Assembly: GCA_022749755.1 (NCBI GenBank)
Contig: CM040441.1
Location: 4,902,741-4,966,740 of the forward strand
Length of the DNA stretch: 64,000 bases
Direction: 5' to 3'
Source: Azadirachta indica
Lineage: Eukaryota; Streptophyta; Magnoliopsida; Sapindales; Meliaceae
Numbering within the stretch: the first letter of the stretch is position 1; every line of letters starts with the position of its first letter. The notes under the pieces were generated by a model. The model was not told the DNA's origin, did no database searches, and saw only the letters and a program-made list of their open reading frames with translations. Shown here one piece after another: positions 1-11,683 of this stretch. A program made the translations under genes and the position numbers.

Positions 1-86
1 TAGATTTTAGATGTTGCACGGGAAGCACCCAAGATTGCTGCAGCCATTCAAATGCAAGATCCTAAGGTTGTTGAAATTCTGAATGT
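1..86 (+). other. Unidentified short coding tail, copy A
   Basis: A 27-codon frame (I-L-D-V-A ... I-L-N-V) ends at the TGA at 85-87, with TAG directly upstream at 1-3. Copy B has the same frame with two substitutions (22663-22746). In B the frame follows a plausible splice acceptor (TTACTAG). It could be the last exon of a gene lying further left. I do not recognise the family, and the overlapping 74-codon ORF that follows is not convincing. Confidence 0.25.
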
Positions 87-311
87 ATGAAGGAACACAA
101 GGAAACCTCACACAATTCAAAAGATTTAATTTCTTATGATTTCGGGTTTCTAAAGGGTTCGGAATCTAAGCGAGAGATATTGAGAGTGATGAAGATCAAT
201 ACATTTCAACTTTTAAGCTTCTTGCAAAAACGTATAAATAATCATTCAAATAAATTAGTACTAAAGAATTTCATAATCAAATTTAAAATTAAAATATATT
301 TTATTAGGTAA

Positions 312-856
312 CATATAATGCTTTTTCTCTTTCCTAGAGTTGTCAACTTTACTAAAAGGTAGGCAAATTCTAATAAGATTCTCTACATTAAAATCTTTTG
401 GTGATGTGTTATAAAGATATTTATGCTAATAGAGATATCTCGATTTATCTGAAAGGTATTTAAGATCTTCAGAAAGATGAACTCTAGATCTCGTATTCGA
501 CACATTTAGATATTTAGGCATATAAAATTTTAGCATTTTTAAACTAGTCACCTTTGCAAAGGTTCTATAATCTAGATGTATGTCTTTTATTTTCAACAAA
601 TCCAAGAGTATATGTTTAATTAAATCAGTCCCCTAATAAAGAAAAAGAATAATGATAAATAAGAAAATATGGTTAAATATGAAAAATGATGCCAAACAAA
701 ATGCATTTGATTTGATTCTTTATCCAACATCTATTAAAAAAATAAGAAAAAAAATCAATTGGGCTCTTGATTACCTTATTTTTATTTAGTACATAGTAAA
801 TATTCTTATAATCCCACTATTTGCGACGTTTCAGTGGATCATCTTTCAATTCTTGG
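312..856. other. No gene seen; ends at the copy A deletion junction
   Basis: AT-rich sequence matching 22971-23514 of copy B. No coding signal on either strand. The right edge (TTGG at 853-856, then ATGACTGAG) is where sequence equivalent to 23515-26128 is missing. TGG is shared by both sides of the junction. Confidence 0.7.
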
Positions 857-1878
857 ATGACTGAGTATGGACGCACTTACCAGGACGAGGCAGAGAAGCA
901 AATGCGTCTTAATATATTCAAGCAAAATCTTGAATACATTGAGAAAGCCAATAAGGAAGGAAATCGGACATACAAGTTAGGCGTAAGCGAGTTGTCAGAT
1001 TTAACTAATGATGAGTTTCGTGCCTTATATACAGGATATAAGATGCCGAACAACTCACGACCATCCACAACATCATTCAGGTATGAAAACCTGACTGATG
1101 TTCCTACTAGCAAGGATTGGAGAAAGGAAGGAGCTGTTACCGGTATTAAGCAGCAAGGCAACTGTGGTAAGTGCGCAAATTTTATATGCTTCTAATTAAT
1201 TATATGACTCTGCTAATTAATTAATGCTTTGTAACTTTTGAAATTTTGCTTTCTCTATCTTATTTAATTAAGTATTTCTATACAGGATGCTGTTGGGCAT
1301 TTTCAACGGTAGGATCCTTGGAAGGGATGAACAAAATTAATACGGGAAAACTAATTTCACTTTCAGAGCAACAATTAGTAGATTGCTCCACTAGTTACGG
1401 TAACCGTGGATGCGGTGGGGGTTTCATGGATAATGCCTTTCAATATATTATAGACAACAAGGGTATAGCCACCGAAACAGATTACCCGTACCAAGAAATG
1501 CAAGGAACTTGCGATGCACAGAAGGCAGCCATGGCGGCGGCCCGAATAAGCAAATTTGAAGATTTACCAGCGAATGACGAACAAGCACTACTGAACGCTG
1601 TAAGCATGCATCCAGTATCTGTTTGTATCGAAGGTGGTGGACAAGACTTTCAGAACTATCAAAGTGGTGTTTTCAATGGACAATGTGGGACTCAGTGTGA
1701 TCATGCCGTTACTCTCGTAGGGTACGGAACGTCTGAAGATGGGATGAATTATTGGTTAATTAAGAATTCATGGGGTGAGACTTGGGGTGAGAGTGGCTAT
1801 ATGAGGATTCAGAGAGATGCTGGTGTTCCCGGAGGCCTCTGCGGCATTGCCACTAGATCTTCCTATCCAGTTGCATGA
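857..1878 (+). pseudogene. SAG39-like papain-family cysteine protease, 5'-truncated but open
   Basis: Sister of the intact gene at 26003-27150. The exons are 857-1166 and 1286-1878, with the same 119-base intron and intact GT/AG sites. The deletion removes the promoter, signal peptide and first 42 residues, leaving an in-frame ATG at 857 that equals Met43 of the intact protein; from there the frame is open for 300 residues. The ERFNIN signature of the I29 prodomain is kept, but the N-x-F-x-D motif is degraded (GVSELSD for GVNEFLD). The active-site Cys (GCCWAFS), His (CDHAVTLVGYG) and Asn (KNSWGETWG) remain, and a Cys-Gly-Gly-Gly replaces the usual Cys-x-Gly-Gly after the disulfide region. A product would lack secretion and most prodomain control. 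I call it a pseudogene from the lost 5' end; whether it is transcribed from the fused upstream sequence cannot be read here. Confidence 0.85.
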
Positions 1879-3115
1879 GTATTAATGAATTGATTTCAAA
1901 AGATATATGTACGTGCATCATGCATGCTTATTAATGTCCTTTTTTAATTTCTTTAATTTCCTAAAGTGCTTTTTGCTTTGAAAAGCCATTGTCACATGTT
2001 TCATTTTTGTTCAAGTACTCTCAATATTATGATATATATATACTTCAGTAGTTCTCTCAAGGTCATATTTTTCTTTTTTATTTTGTAGTATTGCGTGGAA
2101 ATTTTTACCTAGATACCTATATTTAAATGGACGTCATTATATGTCGTGTTTGAAATATAATTTCAGCTTTATTTCATTTCTTTGTGGTTTACCTTTTTTT
2201 ATATATATATATATATGTATATGTATATGTATATTATATTGCAGCTAGCATATGTATCGAACAATAGTAGCTTTTAAGACTCAGAGCTGATTGTCATTTG
2301 AAGCTCGAGTATACACAAACAAATAATATTATTGGATTCTTGTAAGATTCAATTCTACTAAAATTTCACATACATAAAATTAAAAAGGGAATGCCACTTT
2401 GATATTTTAGAATAATAAAATTATTTATCAAGAGTCTATGTTTTATTTTTTATTTTTTAATTAATTAACTAACAACTAAGAGAGGCGAGAAGAAATTAAA
2501 TGGAAGCTTGGGAAGGATCACTCTGCCAAGTGATACAGCTCAAAAATGTTCTCAAGTTTGTTACGAACTTTGTCAACTACTAGTCATCTTCCCTAAAGAT
2601 AGTACAAAAGAAAATTTACTTTCTTTGTTCATCAAGCTTCTACTATTAAGGATTTTTTTGATGTATCACATTCACATTTTGATTAATCAAAATTTTAAAA
2701 AAGATAATTATCTTTAAACTAATAAATGTACACTGCATAAATCAAACCCAAATAAAAAAAAAAAAAACCCTTACTATTTTTGTAAGCTATAAATGAGATT
2801 AACTAACTATATATCAAGCCTCAACTAATAGCAAATTATTAATTATATCAGGAATACTTTATTTATTTTTTCTTCAATTACAAAGCTATATATATATATA
2901 TATATATAGAATATAGATCACGGAACGGAACATCACCATCAGTGTTGTGAATCAAGGCCATAAATCTGTAAGAAATAATCATGTACATTGACCTTTTGAC
3001 TCCTTATTTCTTATTTGATTGGCTTCAATCTAATTTTAAGTGATTACGGTATACAACTTTTTTTTTTTTGACGTATATATAAATTTTCTTTTCCATGACT
3101 ATTGTCGTTTTACAG
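1879..3115. other. Protease 3' flank, no gene seen
   Basis: Collinear with 27151-28388 in copy B. Contains TA-rich runs (about 2198-2235 and 2885-2908) whose lengths differ between the copies, as expected of microsatellites. A 69-codon ORF at 2508-2717 is preserved in both copies but has no recognisable domain. Confidence 0.6.
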
Positions 3116-3469
3116 CATGGGAATTTTTACAATTCAGAGATAAATTAACATATATATAAAAAGTTATTTGTCTTTTTTCCACACAAACAAATAATAAATA
3201 ATTTAACAGATGCTTAATCATGATAATATATAATTACATTAAACATTAAGCACCAAAGTAATAATTTTTAAAAACATCAAATATATTTTCAAAAGTATCA
3301 AAGTAGTATACTAACATATCAATCAAAAAATATTTTCTGAAGTGTTAAGGACCAAAGTGAAATTAATTGTGAAAATTTCCAAACGCAATCAAATAAAATT
3401 AATTGTCTGTTACACGAGTTAAAGGATCTTCCAAAAAGGAAATACTGTGAAAATTTGCAATACTCACAG
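3116..3469. other. 354-base segment present in copy A, absent from copy B
   Basis: In copy A the tetranucleotide ACAG occurs at 3112-3115 and again at 3466-3469. Copy B has one ACAG (about 28384-28387) with the flanks joined directly. This fits a microhomology deletion in B, or less likely an insertion in A. The segment is AT-rich, and its ...GTTAAGGACCAAAGTGAAATT stretch resembles 19436-19455, so it may be transposon-derived. Confidence 0.75.
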
Positions 3470-3855
3470 TAAGTCAACAACAGGGGTCGGCTAATGAGAG
3501 CGTAACCTGGCGTCAAAAGCATTGGCAGAATTCCCCAATGATTAAAATTATTAATTAAGCTGCTTGATTGACGGAGGTTTGAGTTGTTCGTAAATTTCAC
3601 GAAGTAACTCCAACTAGAAACCTCCAGTTTTCAAATTAATGCATTTGATATACGCAATACAATTAAGTAGCAATTAACCTGCCGGGCATTCGGGGAAATC
3701 AAGTTGCTTTCCAACCCCAAATATACGAGCAATACAATAAGAATCTTGTTTTAGAGAACGAATTCCTTTTCTACATATACCTGAATTGGGCCACTAACTT
3801 AACCAGCGATCACAGAAATCCATCTTCTCTGAACCGTCTTCAACCTCTATAAGCA

Positions 3856-4055
3856 ATGGCTTTTAAACTTGAAAAATATTTTGAGGAAAAATTCGAGCAA
3901 TGGATAGCACAGCATGAACGCACCTACGAGCATGGCTTGGAGAAATACAGGCGCTTTAATTAACGTATACAAGGACAATCTGGCATTGGTTGAACAAGTC
4001 AACAATGTGGGGAATAGCTTTTTCAAGTTAGCCACTGAAGAAATAAATGACAAGG
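3856..4055 (+). pseudogene. Papain-family protease propeptide (I29) relic, copy A
   Basis: From ATG 3856 the reading is MAFKLEKYFEEKFEQW, then IAQHERTYEHGLEKYRRFN, then TAA. One frame over, it continues VYKDNLALVEQVNN and FFKLATEEINDK. Together these match the start of the I29 inhibitor domain up to the region before the GNFD motif, so this is the 5' end of another cysteine protease broken by a frameshift. No catalytic domain follows: a copia LTR fragment begins about 100 bases downstream. The leader here is hydrophilic, not a usual signal peptide. A 59-base UTR-like stretch precedes the ATG. Copy B carries the same break plus one extra. Confidence 0.75.
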
Positions 4056-4247
4056 TAATGGGAGAAGTAATTCTTTTTCTTCATATATTTTTACAATATT
4101 TAAAAATATACATGGATGAGTGGTTAATAATGGAAGGTAAGTTACAAGAGATGATTTTATAATTAATATATAGGAAGATTATTTTCTTCCAGCAAGGTCT
4201 GTACAGCTGGCTGGAGATTAATAGTTTCCCAGCCGTTGCAATCAAAT

Positions 4248-6973
4248 TATAACACCCCAAATTTTGTAATGGCATGACAAGATTTAGAATGGCACTCACA
4301 TTTCTATTTCCACGTTACAAATCACAAATTCTCCCAAAATACAATATCAAACTTCAAAACATGTATAATCAATATATTACTAAAATTTCAACCCAATTGT
4401 CATCTTAAAAAAGGTATTCCTTATAAATTTAGCTCAAAAATAATTAATAAAGTTTAAACCATTTACTTATGATACCAAATAAATATAAAGTAATAACGAC
4501 AATACTCATTTATCTGTAAAGAGTACATAAACTGCAGCGTTAACTTTCAAAGCGAATCCAGCATCTTGCTACTATAAGCACAAATATAATCTGTAAAATA
4601 TCAACTAATAAGGGGTGAGCCGCTTACTTGGTAAGTAAATTCATGCACAACTTTTCATATTTAAAAATCATTTTAAGCACAAAATAATTTTCTTTAAGAA
4701 TTATTTAACAATAAACATTTATATAAGAAATCATTACTCAAAAAAAGTATTCCTTATAAATTTAGCCCAAGAATAATTAATAGAGTTTAAACCTTTTACT
4801 TACAATACCAAATAAATATAAGGTAATAAAGACAATACTGATTTATTTATAAAGAGGACATAAACTGTAGTCCTAACTTTCAAAGCGAATCTAGCATATC
4901 GCCACCCTAAACACAAACATAATTTGTGAAAGATCAACTGGTGAGGGGTGAGCCGCCTACTCGGTAAGTAAATTCATGCACAATTTTTAATGCTTAAAAA
5001 TTATTTAAACCACAAAACAATTATTTTTAAAAATTATTTAACAATAAACATTTATATAGGAAATCATTACTCAAAAAAAAGCATTTGATAATATGTAAGC
5101 ATGATCACAACTTTTAATGAAACTAGTATATAAAAAGAAATATTTAACTAAATACTTAACAAAATCATTTAACTTATGTCTCGTAATATCACCAGTATCT
5201 CGGTATCTCATTTATCACAATACAGTACAATAGTACTCCGAAAATCTGGTCATTAACGGTCACTACGTGTACAATAGTAATCGAGCCAGCAGTCGATAAC
5301 GGTAACAGTAACAAAAACAATCACTACTGACAATAAGCCAAAATAGTACAGTTTACAAAATATGACATTTTATGTAAGGTAAAACCGATAGCATTTATTT
5401 TTCATGTATATTCCATACAAAACATTCAATAATTTGATAGAGCTTTCTTTAAAATAACTATTTAATCATTAAAATCATTACCTATTGTGTTATGAAATTA
5501 TCTTATGTTTACAATAGTTTTGAAAATTAACAAAAAACACGCCATGCATAAATCTACTTACCTAAACCAAACCAAAACTTTCACGTTACTTCTAGCATTC
5601 AAAGCTTCCAATCACCTTATTCATAACAAAGTATAATTTAATCAAAACTATAATAATTCATTAATTTTAAACTATGGACAACTTATTTCTAAATCCCACT
5701 TCCTACGTACAATTTCTTTAAGTATGTATTAATAACTTTTATCACATTCTAGAATTTTTTGAATTACAACATTATAATCCTTGTTTTTAGAACTCTTTAC
5801 ACCTTAAATAATGAAAGTTTCAACATTTACTTGAGTCCAAAACCATACATTATAAAGTCTTAAACTTATATATTCATAACTTGTCTTTTCAATTTCCCAT
5901 TGAACAACCTCAATTCAATAATTTTTAACTCTTAATCTATTGATCGAATTAAGCTAAATTTTTACAGAATTGCTAATAACACATAAAAATATCTTGTTCA
6001 AATTTTTCATAACATTTGGACATCAGAAACATTTTCAAAATATTTTTCTTTTCGAGTACAGGTAAATTATTTTGAAATTTCCAGATTTGAGGTTCAACAA
6101 TTTGAAAATTCATCACAATTCTTATAAACATCCAAAAATCACGAAACTTTACATATATCAATAGACATGTATAGAAAGCAATATATCAATTTTTAGAATA
6201 CTTGAAGATCATTTGGTTGATCAAATAAATATATATTTTCGGACCTACAACAAAAATTATTGTTCTTTAGAATAGCAGAGTAACATTTGAAAAATCATTA
6301 AAAATTGATTTCTTAACCGATTGTAGCAAAATAAAATTCTGTGAATTATTTAATGAATATACTTTAATATCATGAAAAGATTATTAATAAAAAATGCCCG
6401 AAAGTCTATATCTTAGTTATCAATAGACAGACTATTCACACGACTCTATAAAATCCTAATACTTATAACCATCAATTAATTCTTAATCAATAATCCGATT
6501 AATCGAATATGTAACATATGACTCGGATCATCTGAAATCACAAGAGAAACATAATTTATTTCCAACATAACTCATCTAAAAGATATTCGAATAGGGAATA
6601 GATTAAGGCACATCTTTTCTCTTTTTTTCTTGATTTCCTCTCTATTCTTTTTTCTTCTTCTCTTTGATTTTCTCTCTTTGCCTCTTTCCTTTACTTTTCT
6701 CTCTTCTTTTATTTTTTACAGCCTAAGAGAATAAGAACTCTAATTAAAAACTCGTTTAGCCTAAACTACACATTATGTAAAGTATCACTCAACTCCCCTA
6801 ACTTTTCATTTTATAGTTTTTATCTATAATAAAATTCCTATTATCTAATAGTTCCATTCTTAATACACATATCCATCCATAATAAGTAAACTTCAGCAAA
6901 GTAAATATACTTGTCTCATAAACTTTCAATCATTTGTATTATTTACATAATACATTGAAATTCGGGTATTACA
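4248..6973. mobile_element. Solo LTR (Ty3-type), copy A
   Basis: The element starts TATAACACCCCAAATTTTG and ends GAAATTCGGGTATTACA, giving imperfect inverted ends of the TGTAACACCC...GGGTATTACA kind (the first G appears mutated to A). It is flanked by a perfect 5-base target duplication, CAAAT at 4243-4247 and 6974-6978. There is no coding capacity, no PBS and no PPT, so it is a recombined solo LTR, long at 2726 bases. It contains a tandem duplication (4407-5072) and a pyrimidine-rich tract at about 6606-6720. It sits inside a Ty1-copia LTR. The matching element in copy B is at 29168-31892. Confidence 0.85.
4407..5072 (+). repeat. Tandem duplication inside solo LTR, copy A
   Basis: Units 4407-4740 and 4741-5072, about 333 bases each. 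Both run from AAAAAAGTATTCCTTATAA to ATCATTACTCA and include the GGGGTGAGCCGC segment. They are diverged from each other but each is nearly identical to its counterpart in copy B, so the internal duplication is older than the segmental duplication. Confidence 0.85.
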
Positions 6974-6978
6974 CAAAT

Positions 6979-7436
6979 CTTGAGGTGTTGATGCCTTTGG
7001 CCAAAGCAACGTATATTGCCAGATTTGTTTCCAAATAGTTTTTGCTTGATTTGTCTAGCTTTCAATACATAAGCTCTCAATGTAATTTGGTTTCTGATCT
7101 TATTTCAAAGTTTGCATCAATTTGACTTCTTTGATTCTGATTTTAATTCTTATCAGCCTCCCTCAAGTTGAATGGTCATGGAATGGATTCCTACCTTGTG
7201 CTGAAAAGAGTAGAATAATGTCTTAGATAACTGTTTGGTGAAGATGTCTGCAGTCTAAAGAGAAGATGGAGTATGCCCTTGTGTCACCTTTTCATGAACA
7301 AAGTGATAATCAATCTCGATATGTTTTGTTTGATCATGAAGAACTAGGTTCATTGTCATTTGTAAGGTGCTCATATTATCGCAAAGAAGTAAGGGACATA
7401 AATTAGTTTTAAGTTGTTCAAAGTATTTTTCCAATC
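6979..7436 (-). mobile_element. Ty1-copia retrotransposon 3' remnant, copy A
   Basis: Minus-strand translation from about 7430 to 7157 gives the end of a copia RNase H domain. It shows LLCDNMSTLQ, then HDQTKHIEIDYHFVHEKV, then one stop (TPSSL*), then TADIFTKQLSKTLF, and ends QLEGG*. A polypurine tract (TTGAGGGAGGCTGATAAG) follows, then LTR sequence down to 6979. The rest of that LTR resumes at about 4165-4242 on the far side of the solo LTR. The remnant directly abuts the NB-ARC relic at 7437, so the element entered a TNL. Confidence 0.8.
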
Positions 7437-8752
7437 TTATTTGCTCTTAGGACAAAGGAAGGAACAAAGCACCTTAAGAGCTAGCAGATTGCCATTTGCA
7501 TGTTCTACTAATCTCGTTGATAACATGATAAAACATATAGGCATATGGTTTTGTTTAAAGGAAAAATTACAAAAGTGCTCAAGAGCTTCATCATAGTTTA
7601 ATCCTTCTACTTGGTATACGTGATCCACACTATAATTACCAAGAATTTTTTTATCTCTTATCGTTATAATGACTTTACTATCAGGATTGAATTGATGAAG
7701 CCCTCTAACTAGATACTCTAAATTTATTAACGTCATCAATGTACAATGAAAACCTTCATACATTGGAGTCTATCCATCATATACTGTGGTTTGTTTGGAA
7801 TTTTAATCCTAGATTTTCTCCTAATAAATAAAGGAAAACTTCCTTTTCTAGTTATTCTAATCCATCCCCTCTTTCTAGTTTTTCTCTCACATTAGCCACA
7901 AAACACTTGCCGTCAAAATAACTAGAAACTTGCATAAACATAGCTTCAGCAAGAGTTGTATTACCTATACCACCAATTCTCCGAATTCCTACAACTCGAA
8001 AATCTTGCAATCCAATACGCAGTAGAGATTTAACTTTTCAATTTGCAAGTTTATTCTAGCTAGACCATTGAAATCAATAGAGATTGTGATATCATCCAAT
8101 TTTTCACAATATCCTTTACAATTACATCCATCAGTTTTGCCTTAAGACTAACAGATATAAGATAAAAAGAAAAAGAGTCAAAATTAATAAATCTCGTAAG
8201 AATCTAAAAAATATAAATATATTTCTTTCTTTCATAATTAAAAAAGGATATAAATGATGCAAAGATGAAACAATAGTTGATTATTATACCTAATTTTACT
8301 GGATTCATATATAAATAGATAGGAAGCTTCTTTTAATGAATCCCTCCATGTTTGAATCTTTTCTAGTGTCTTGTTAAAACCTTTTTCATATTTAGCAAAA
8401 GCTTTCCCATAACTTCAAGTTTGCTTTTGCACTTTAGATAGATGAACTTGGTAAAAAACAGGTATAACTAGTTGGCCGTATAATTTTTTACTTTCAAAAA
8501 TCTTGTCAAGTTCACCCAAACACCATTTGGAAAAAACATAGTCTTTTGACAAAATAATTATGAAAAGTTTTGATCCCTAAATTGAATCTCATATCCTTTC
8601 TCAAGATTTTCACGAATGAAGGTCTTGACTTTTTTGTGACACAAGTCATAAAAAAGATGGCCAGTAAAAGTTTTGCGGGTGTCATCCCCTGTAAAACTCT
8701 AGAAGACCTCATAATTGCAAGCTGAAGACGATGAAGATGAAGATGAAGCCAT
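7437..8752 (-). pseudogene. TIR-NB-LRR receptor relic (TIR plus part of NB-ARC), copy A
   Basis: From ATG 8752 the reading is M-A-S, a serine run, SACNYEVF, then a stop where Leu is expected (F*SF). It continues with the TIR blocks DDTRKTFTGHLF and KKVKTFIRENLEKGYEI. Downstream, the P-loop region (7951-7980) reads RIGGIGNTTL, with Asn replacing the nucleotide-binding Lys. Next come the ANVRE-like block, the RNBS-B block SKVIITIRDKKIL, a NYDEALEHFC block and a degenerate GLPLA (GNLLALKVL). Several stops and frameshifts lie in between. The LRR is missing; a copia fragment begins at the break. TNLs are cytosolic immune NADases/receptors, but this copy cannot be functional. Confidence 0.85.
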
Positions 8753-10280
8753 GACAGAAAGAGATAGAGATACTTCAGAGTAGATCAGAAGTAAAGAGTA
8801 AATTATGTAAAGCAAGTTCTAGTAGCTTTAAATAATCTTCTAACCAGACTTATTACCTTTACTTTCCTTCTGCTGTCTCTTTCTTGCGAGTTTTCCTGGA
8901 CATTTCTGGAAGCTTTCCTGTCTATTTTTCCATAATATGAATTGTTAAATTTCAAAAGAAACGCTAAAGCATGTGGCCGGCTCCATGTTGTTATACACAT
9001 TTCTGCCGACTTTCGTAGTGCATGCATGCTCTCTCATTTGATATATAATTTTATTCTATCCAGGAATCTTTCCTTTCTTCAATTTTATTTTGTTCGTCGG
9101 GAAATGCTAAGAAAACATTAATATCCTTTAATACGAAGTAAGGCTGTAAAAGACACACATGGCTCATATTGTTCATGCAATATTAAAAAATATAGGGGAA
9201 AAAAGTTCAATTGACAGTAAAAGCTAAAGCAGGAGTCACGACTGAACAGTTTTATATATGAATTTATTTTAAATGTAATTTTATGTGTAGTTAATAGTTA
9301 AAAAAATTGAATATTAATATTTCATGCACAATTTGTTTCATGAAAATATGTAAAACATAAATATTTCATGGCAAGAAAAATAATAACAGAACACTGTGTA
9401 GAATGGAAAATTTTATAGTTGAAAAGCAAAAGTGAATGACTTTGAAGAAAAAGACCGTTTATAAACAGAGTAATATATAGAATTAAATGACCAATAATTT
9501 CCTCTTTTCTTGCGATTTTCATGGAGCTTTCAGAATTGCTTCCACATATCCCATTAGGAATAATCTATTGAATTCTAAAATTTTTGTATCTTTGGGGCAG
9601 GAAAGTGGAATTGCTTCTCTCTTTAGATAACTCTTCTACTTTCTCCTTAATTTCCTTCGCTTTTCCTGCTGTCGTTTCTTTTTTTGGTGTTTCCTGGAAA
9701 TTTCTGGGAGTGGAAATCAAAGTCAAAAAGGTAATGCAATAATGTGAAATGTCAAAAATTCAACAATAATGTAGCGAAGCAAAAACAAATTAGTCACTAG
9801 TGAAAGACCTCCAATAAATAATGGTATAACTAAAAAATATTGTTTTGGAAATATTGATTTCAGTTTATTATGATGTTTGATCCTTCATTTATGAGAAAAA
9901 CCTATTATAAAACAAATTTATCTCCATGAAGAGTACTTGAAAAATTTCTGATTTGAGTATAATTGATTGTGCATAAACATTAATTTGTTTAGAAAAGAGA
10001 GTAATTTTAAATATAAATGTTATTCAATGATTTAGTTTTCTTTGTGACAATTTATAGTTTTGGAATCAGACTATAGAGATATAAACAGAAGCTTGATTCA
10101 ATAAATATTTCAAGTAAAATTAAAAAATAATATAATAAATCTTGGAGCCTACTGATTTTCTTATAACTTTCTTGGAGATAGCTATCATAAATTTTTCACA
10201 TCAATCGCTTTTTATTGAGTAAAACAAAAAATGAAAAGCAGCAAATACTGGGGGTCCAAATGCTTTTTTGCAACCAAAGA
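8753..10280. other. TNL relic upstream region, no gene seen
   Basis: Collinear with 33672-35199 in copy B. ORFs on the minus strand (8803-9027, 9322-9522) lack any recognisable domain. AT-rich non-coding sequence. Confidence 0.6.
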
Positions 10281-10830
10281 ACAAAAAAAAAGGAAAAAAG
10301 AAAAGCACCAAAACGAGGTTTGAGAACGTAACCATAGAAAAGCTGAGGGAAAAATAGTAAAAAGACAATAAGAAAAGGATTGAAGTAAATATACTAAAGC
10401 TTATTATTAAGTAAATAGTAAAAAGATATTAAGGAATTAGTTATAAATTATTTAATTTAAAAAATATGTAAAGCTAAATGGAGCCTTATTCTAATTAAAA
10501 GTTATTATTTGGACTACACAATACAGTAATCTAAAAAGCAAGAATTAATATAAAGAAAAGATGTAAATTTTTTCGTGGATTTTCTATAAGTTTCTCAGGG
10601 CTTTCCTAAATGATGTCGATCTTCTATATTTCTTTAATATATAATGTAATCATAAAAAAATTAGAAATAAAACAAATTAAAAAGGCATTTGACAAAGTAG
10701 AAAAAGTAAATAAATAAATAAATTCTTGCTGCTCAAATATACTGTATAGTTTTCTGAGAAAATAACATTTAGTAAACTGACCATCTTGTTGAAAGATATG
10801 GGCTGCCTATATATGCCATTGGAGTCAAGA
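10281..10830. other. 550-base block deleted from copy B
   Basis: Present in copy A, and in diverged form in copy C at about 57541-58070, but missing from copy B, where the flanks join at AAGA. Because C has it, B carries the deletion. No coding signal. Confidence 0.75.
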
Positions 10831-11683
10831 AAACAACCTAAGAGAGGTCCAAGAGCCCAACACTCACCTGGCCCAAACTGAAGAACCTAACGACTGCCAG
10901 CTCACAATAAGCCACTGCTGTTATCACATGCACAGCAATTGCAAGAATTTTTGATGGATTTACGAGGGTGATGATTACACAGTGCACTTTAAAACCATAT
11001 ATGCGTGAAAATAAGTTCTAAATTTTAAATATTAACAAAAAATAGATAAGTTTAACAAAAAGTTAATTTTATCAAACACTCTTTTTAACTTTACATTTAA
11101 ATTCAAGTGATCAATAATATCTAACATATCCTAAATATATATATTCAGCAAAAGATAATAATCTTCCAATCTCCAAAAAATGGTTTAAAGCTAAGAAGCA
11201 AACAAAAAAGATTGACAATTGAAAGTACAAAGGCAAAAATTTGTCCTTTCGATTTGTAAACGAAACTAAATAAAGTAGAGGTAAAAAAGTTGGGTGTGTT
11301 GGTCATAGTATATTATTTATATTTATTATCTTTCGGAAAGTCTTAAGTTATATTTGAAGTATAATTTACTAGAATTTAAAAAGATAATAATATAAATATT
11401 TCAAAAATATATTTAGTTAAATGGGTGACATGAATTACCATCTACTCATTCCATCTAACGTTCACACAGGGATAGTGTTTTGATTTCTATATTTATTATG
11501 AATCAATATTATTATTTTTTTATTTGCCATGAAATCAACACGACATGGGAATCAAATTGCCACCCTAAATTGCACCAAATTGCAGTAAATTAAGCTTTTG
11601 TTTAAGAGATTCTTTTCTTCTATGTAAGCTAAAGTTCATTTATTTTGAACATATGAATACATACAATACGTATATCTCTTATT
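10831..11683. other. Non-coding copy A sequence, shared with B and C
   Basis: Matches B at 35200-35803 and C at 58071-59300. No gene seen. A stretch of roughly 110 bases near 11470-11580 is present in A and not in C. Confidence 0.6.

Noticed and set aside
877..1161. Antisense ORF of 94 codons opposite the protease exon (also 26149-26433)
   Set aside because: Mirror of the real protease exon on the other strand; no domain, and conservation follows from the sense gene.
2508..2717. 69-codon ORF conserved in both duplicates
   Set aside because: Copies are so recent that any ORF would be conserved; no domain or codon signal supports it.
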